Source: Pseudanabaena sp. M085S1SP2A07QC
GTDB taxonomy: Bacteria > Cyanobacteriota > Cyanobacteriia > Pseudanabaenales > Pseudanabaenaceae
Length of the DNA: 63,501 nt
Reading direction: 5' to 3'
NCBI GenBank assembly: GCA_020404895.1
Contig: JADBWK010000005.1
Coordinates: 1 to 63,501 of the forward strand
Position 1 is the first letter of the stretch. Each line of letters opens with the position of its first letter. A model generated the notes under the pieces. It was not told the origin of the DNA and did no database searches. It saw only the letters and a list, made by a program, of their open reading frames with translations. The translations under genes and the position numbers were made by a program. This document shows positions 60,189 to 63,501 of the stretch, piece after piece.

Positions 60189-61907
60189 CCTACATTCAGC
60201 AGGTTATTTAGGACAAAAAATAATATTTACGAGAAGATGAGCCGAGAAACTGCAAAATTAGATTTTGTCTATTTGTAAGCTTAATCTGATATTTAACATG
60301 GTCAAGAAAGACCAAATGGACAGAGAGAAAGCATTGAAGTAGCCAACGTAAAGTAGGGCGAGGGCTTACCTTTTTGATCAGGAAGAGTCGCATTGGCTTT
60401 CTCTAAAGCAAGTCTGAGTTGTCTTTGCCCCAAACTATAGACCATGAGAGCAAGAGTCATGATCATCGCCAAAGCCATGATCCGTTTCGTGTTTTTGAGA
60501 AAAACACTAGAAGCAAAGAATAGAGGGTCTTTGAGAAAGCGAAATCCCTGTTCCGTAGGTTGCTGTCCCTTATATTCCCGTAAGATTTCGCATTCAGTCC
60601 ATTTTTCAGAATCCAGCGAATTGGTGGCAAGAATAAAACGTCCAACCTGTTGACGATGAGCAGCAATGATTACAGGATTCTCGACTAAAGTTGACTGCAC
60701 GTGAAAGAAATGATGAGTTGCTTCAGTATTGGGACGACCTCTTTGCGAATAATGCGGTTGAGCAAGGATTTTAGGTTCATCAAGACTGTGGTAATTCAGC
60801 GTTTTCTCAAAGTCCTTGATAGCACTGAGGGCATCAGCTTCACAAGCAAAACTTTTATTCATTAAGCTTTTTAGAACTTTCTCTTTCTCTTTCAAGGTTT
60901 TCTCTATCTGCTTCGATAAAGTTTTGAGATCAGATTCCATGCGTTGTTGGCTTTCAACAACAATCCATTGCTGTTTGATCCCTGCGTAAGTACTACAGAC
61001 TACGCAAAAACGATAACCTTTGTGGTCATTCTGTTCACTAAATTGTTCGGGCAATATAGTTTGGATTAATTCCTGTGAGGCTTTTATCGTTGCTGGTACT
61101 CGGCTAATCCAATTGATGCTATGACCAAATTCCTTCAGATTTGCTTCACTATAGAAGGCTGCATCCATCACGTACAAGTCTGGTTGCTCTCCTTCCCATT
61201 CTGCCTGAAATGCTTTGATTACCTCTGGAAAAGCACTTTGGTCGGTTTTATTCCCGTCGGCAACATTCATGAACAATGGGATTCCTTCCTCCTCACTGGT
61301 CAGTAAATGCCATGTGAATTGTTTCAAGTCTGGACGATGATCTCGTGAGTATCCTTGGGTTATGCTGATCGCTACTGGCTCGGCAGAGTCATTCTCGACT
61401 AGATTTTCTTCCCCTGCTTCTGCCCTTAGATACTTCCCCTGTACTGATATACTTGTTCCATCAAGGTGCATATTCTTTGCACTAATCCCAAATCGTTTCG
61501 ACATCTCTGTGGCTATCTTCACAAATATTAGCGTGATGCCATATTTGTACAGTTGATCCATCACTCTTCCCAATCGACTATCGTTCAGATATTCTGCTTT
61601 TACTCCTGCTCCAATTAGATGTTCGGTCGCTTTTCCTACGAAAAATTCACTGAATAGGTATAGGGGAGCCGTCAAGAAACCCATACAGTTCAATATCATC
61701 GCTTTCACCACTTGTCCCGCACTCACTTTCTCTTGTGGATGGCTTCCTAGCTCCCGATCTATGATTTCTACTATCCCAATATCATCTACTATCCCAGCAA
61801 TAATACCTAGATGGTCTATGTCTTGTACATCTATCTGAGGCATTTGATTATTTTGAATGCGCTTAAATAAAAATACCTTATTTTAAATTTAACCTGCTGA
61901 ATGTAGG
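60189..61907. mobile_element. IS1634-family insertion sequence, 1719 bp, with 6-bp target duplication
   Basis: CCTACATTCAGCAGGTTA at the left and TAACCTGCTGAATGTAGG at the right are perfect inverted ends. TTAAAA flanks both sides (60183-60188 and 61908-61913). It contains one transposase gene on the minus strand. Confidence 0.9.
60208..61843 (-). pseudogene. IS1634-family transposase, frameshifted near the C-terminus
   Basis: The main frame (61843 to 60302, 513 codons) shows the DDE-transposase pattern: LDGTSISVQGKY, YVMDAAFYSEANL and YKGQQPTEQGFRFLKDPLFF. Around 60350-60370 the frame changes; the expected end (PRPTLRWLLQCFLSVHLVF, LDHVKYQIKL, SRKYYFLS) continues in another frame to a stop at 60208. 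The open frame instead ends in an unrelated 14-residue tail. A +1 change explains it; whether the protein still works is uncertain since the catalytic residues precede the shift. Confidence 0.82.
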
Positions 61908-61968
61908 TTAAAAAATCCTCTCTGAGATTACATATAATTTACTCAACCCCAATAAATAGGAGTTACCA

Positions 61969-62172
61969 ATGCAAACAACTAGCGAACAATACATTGTTGA
62001 TGCTCAAGGTCAACGTTTGAGTATAGTTTTAGAATTTGACTATTATCAAAAATTGCTTGCCCGTCTAGAAGAACTAGAAGAAATCTATGCCTTTGACCTA
62101 GCCGAAGAATCACAAGATGAAGCTATCCCATTCTCCCAAGCGATCACTGAAATTAACCAATCACGACCATGA
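61969..62172 (+). CDS. Antitoxin of a RelBE/ParDE-type pair
   Basis: This 67-residue protein (YIVDAQGQRLSIVLEFDYYQ, KLLARLEELEEIYAFDLAEE) fits the Phd/RelB-like antitoxins. AGGAG lies six bases before the ATG. Its stop overlaps the start of the toxin gene by four bases (ATGA), the usual coupled layout. It would neutralise the toxin and repress the operon. Confidence 0.8.
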   Translation: MQTTSEQYIVDAQGQRLSIVLEFDYYQKLLARLEELEEIYAFDLAEESQDEAIPFSQAITEINQSRP

Positions 62173-62426
62173 GCTACAACTTAGAAATATTAAGACGCGC
62201 TCAAAAAGAACTTGCCGATCTTCCTAAAGAAACCTATCCAAAAATATGTGACGCAGTTCAAGACTTGGCTAGAGAGCCTAGACCATCAGGCTGTCTAAAG
62301 CTCAAAGGAAGAGAGGGTTGGCGAATTAGGGTTGGAAACTATCGGGTGCTTTACAAGATTGACGATCAACAGCAAATAATCACAATTGTTCACATAGGTC
62401 ATCGGCGCGATGTGTATGACAAATAA
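62169..62426 (+). CDS. RelE/ParE-family toxin
   Basis: This 85-residue RelE-fold protein has LEILRRAQKELADLPKETY, then GCLKLKGREGWRIRVGNYRV, and LYKIDDQQQIITIVHIGHRRDVY. RelE toxins cut mRNA on the ribosome; ParE toxins poison gyrase. The RIRVGNYRVLY and HRRDVY motifs fit the RelE side. It appears intact. Confidence 0.88.
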   Translation: MSYNLEILRRAQKELADLPKETYPKICDAVQDLAREPRPSGCLKLKGREGWRIRVGNYRVLYKIDDQQQIITIVHIGHRRDVYDK

Positions 62427-62440
62427 CTTTACTTTGCAAA

Positions 62441-62543
62441 TCGCTTAGAACTTGAGGATAAATAATAACGGTTAGAAGGTGATCGCATACGTTCTCTAAT
62501 TTCTAGCAAAAAACAAGAATTTGAAAACACCCTCAAATCCTAA
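62441..62543 (+). pseudogene. C-terminal gene fragment, copy 2 of a duplicated tail
   Basis: RLELEDK, two stops, then RLEGDRIRSLISSKKQEFEN and TLKS before TAA at 62541 align with the fragment at 60059-60180 (RSLISSKKKEFEKSLSV). It is broken by stop codons and is a remnant. Confidence 0.55.
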
Positions 62544-62550
62544 TAAAACT

Positions 62551-62862
62551 ATGATCAAACAAATTACCCTAGAAGTCGAAGCCCCTATCGCTGACGCATA
62601 CCAAAATGCGATCCCAGAACATCGTCAAGCATTACAAGCGATCGTCTGTCTATATTTAAAATCTATCTCTATCCCACAGCAAATAGTCTCTAAAGAAGCT
62701 AATGCAAAATCAGAGCAAAAAGACCTTAATCCCGATCAAGAAATCCTTAACAAAAAGCCAAAGCGCACAACACCCGCTCATCTGATTGGCAAAGGAGAGA
62801 CATTAGGCGACATTGTTAGCCCAATCGTAGAAGAAGAGGACTGGGAATGTCTGAAATGGTAA
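62551..62862 (+). CDS. VapB-like antitoxin
   Basis: This is about 103 residues from the ATG at 62551 (a TTG at 62521 lies in the gene-tail repeat). The N-terminal QITLEVEAPIADAYQNAIP and LQAIVCLYLKSI are seen in cyanobacterial antitoxins that precede PIN toxins; the C-terminus is a charged tail (LGDIVSPIVEEEDWECLKW). It overlaps the toxin gene by 16 bases. Confidence 0.72.
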   Translation: MIKQITLEVEAPIADAYQNAIPEHRQALQAIVCLYLKSISIPQQIVSKEANAKSEQKDLNPDQEILNKKPKRTTPAHLIGKGETLGDIVSPIVEEEDWECLKW

Positions 62863-63245
62863 TTCTTGATACTCACATTTGGTTTTGGCTCATCAATGTA
62901 AGTTTTGAGCGCTTTCCCACACAATGGTTAGAACAAATTCGGCAAGTAGACATAGTTGCAGTGTCAGCAATATCTTGCTACGAAATCGCTCTAGCTCATA
63001 ACAAAGCCAGATTAGAGCTACATATTCCCGTTCAAGATTGGCTTACTGATTCGTTAGCTCCCGCAGGAATCGATCTATTGCCACTGACTCCAGAGATTAC
63101 AGTTAGAGCCGTAAACCTATCGCTCATTCACAAAGATCCCTTCGATCGCCTAATCATTGCCACCACTTTAGAATATGGCGCAAAACTTGCCAGTGTTGAC
63201 AACTTATTGCCTAAATATCCTGAACTAAAAAATCATCTGATGTAA
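62847..63245 (+). CDS. vapC: VapC-type PIN-domain toxin
   Basis: This 132-residue ribonuclease has the PIN acidic residues ILDTHIWFW (first Asp), SAISCYEIALAHNKARLEL (Glu), and DPFDRLIIATTLEYGAKL with LASVDNLL (remaining Asp). PIN toxins cleave tRNA or rRNA. It is coupled to the antitoxin gene and looks intact. Confidence 0.88.
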   Translation: MSEMVILDTHIWFWLINVSFERFPTQWLEQIRQVDIVAVSAISCYEIALAHNKARLELHIPVQDWLTDSLAPAGIDLLPLTPEITVRAVNLSLIHKDPFDRLIIATTLEYGAKLASVDNLLPKYPELKNHLM

Positions 63246-63258
63246 ATTCCGCAAAAAT

Positions 63259-63290
63259 AAAAAAGCCTCTCCTTGCGGAGAGGCTTTTTT
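63259..63290. terminator. Bidirectional intrinsic terminator between vapC and psbA
   Basis: GCCTCTCC (63265-63272) pairs with GGAGAGGC (63277-63284), with six A before and six T after, so both strands carry a stem followed by a T-tract. It lies between convergent genes. Confidence 0.85.
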
Positions 63291-63342
63291 ATTTCGAGAT
63301 GACTAGATCAAGAGGCTTTTTTATTTCGAGATGACTAGATCA
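63279..63342. repeat. 32-bp tandem duplication of the terminator's right half
   Basis: The unit starting AGAGGCTTTTTTATTTCGAG and ending CTAGATCA occurs twice in a row (63279-63310 and 63311-63342) without differences. The second copy repeats the right stem and T-tract but lacks the left stem. Confidence 0.9.
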
Positions 63343-63353
63343 ATCAGAAAAGA

Positions 63354-63501
63354 TTAACCATTGATAGCAGGAGCAGCCATTGCTACAGGAGCTACATCAA
63401 CAGCAGCCAAATCGAGTGGGAAGTTGTGAGCATTACGTTCGTGCATTACTTCCATACCCAAGTTTGCGCGGTTGATTACGTCTGCCCAAGATGGTACTAC
63501 A
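63354..63501 (-). CDS. psbA: Photosystem II D1 protein, C-terminal part (cut by window edge)
   Basis: The visible 48 codons read [27 protein letters not shown] and a 16-residue extension ending PAING. His, Glu, His, Asp and the terminal Ala of the mature protein, all ligands of the oxygen-evolving manganese cluster, are in [14 protein letters not shown]. CtpA cleaves after that Ala. The 5' part lies outside the window. Confidence 0.97.
   Translation of the reverse strand, partial: VVPSWADVINRANLGMEVMHERNAHNFPLDLAAVDVAPVAMAAPAING

Noticed and set aside
1-63501. tRNA, rRNA and known riboswitch genes
   Set aside because: No cloverleaf with a TTC-arm pattern, no rRNA segment and no recognisable riboswitch core was seen on either strand by eye; a covariance-model scan would be needed to exclude them.

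Overview
This window is chromosomal DNA of a cyanobacterium. The evidence is a psbA (photosystem II D1) 3' end at the right edge, a CrtR-type beta-carotene hydroxylase, several protein families largely confined to cyanobacteria (DUF760, low-complexity-tail membrane protein, alr4036-like flavoprotein, NdbB-type NDH-2) and very many GCGATCGC (HIP1) octamers. The base composition, the dense palindromes and the gene set suggest a Pseudanabaena-like filamentous form, but the genus is an inference.

Layout. 1-150: tail of an IS30-type transposase. 233-9139: hybrid sensor kinase, a repeat-rich 0.8 kb gap, crtR, DUF760 protein, ssb, a DUF1565/SPOR beta-helix protein, and a minus-strand unit in which a class D beta-lactamase sits between two sugar ABC permeases. 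9.2-26.9 kb: miniature transposons, fasciclin protein, Tex, a urate-degradation operon (hpxO-like, uraD, puuE) divergent from apt, a kinase with a degenerate receiver, NdbB-like NDH-2, a large membrane protein, potA-potD, an acidic-tailed membrane protein and PgeF. 27-33.9 kb: decayed transposase, ECF sigma/anti-sigma pair, PPOX flavoprotein, a UvrD/RecB-like P-loop protein, then an ISAs1 relic and a CHAT-protease pseudogene broken by several events. 34-43.3 kb: HI0933-type flavoprotein, small secreted protein, receiver-kinase with a translationally coupled partner, orphan PotD-like lipoprotein, GST, conserved unknowns and an acyltransferase.

43.8-55.3 kb is the long ribosomal-protein operon rplC-D-W-B-rpsS-rplV-rpsC-rplP-rpmC-rpsQ-rplN-X-E-rpsH-rplF-R-rpsE-rplO-secY-adk-infA, without rpsJ, rpsN or rpmD at the usual places. 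It stops after infA; the genes usually next in cyanobacteria (rpmJ, rpsM, rpsK, rpoA) are absent. Instead an 8 kb accessory island follows with decayed toxin-antitoxin genes separated by 65-bp direct repeats, a single-chain type IIG-like restriction-modification enzyme, an IS1634-family insertion, and intact RelBE-like and VapBC-like pairs, ending at psbA.

The most unusual signal is structural. Intergenic gaps carry long, mostly perfect palindromes (arms 13-28 bp, usually a 3-base loop, GC-rich core such as GGCGC-NNN-GCGCC) whose arm sequences are unrelated from site to site. They occur after genes, between divergent genes, inside the ribosomal operon, and once with the two start codons of divergent genes as its exact ends. 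They coexist with several miniature inverted-repeat elements (108-bp, 101-bp, about 93-bp and 150-bp families), one of which interrupts a gene with an 8-bp target duplication and an exactly reversible frameshift. No tRNA, rRNA or CRISPR array was recognised.
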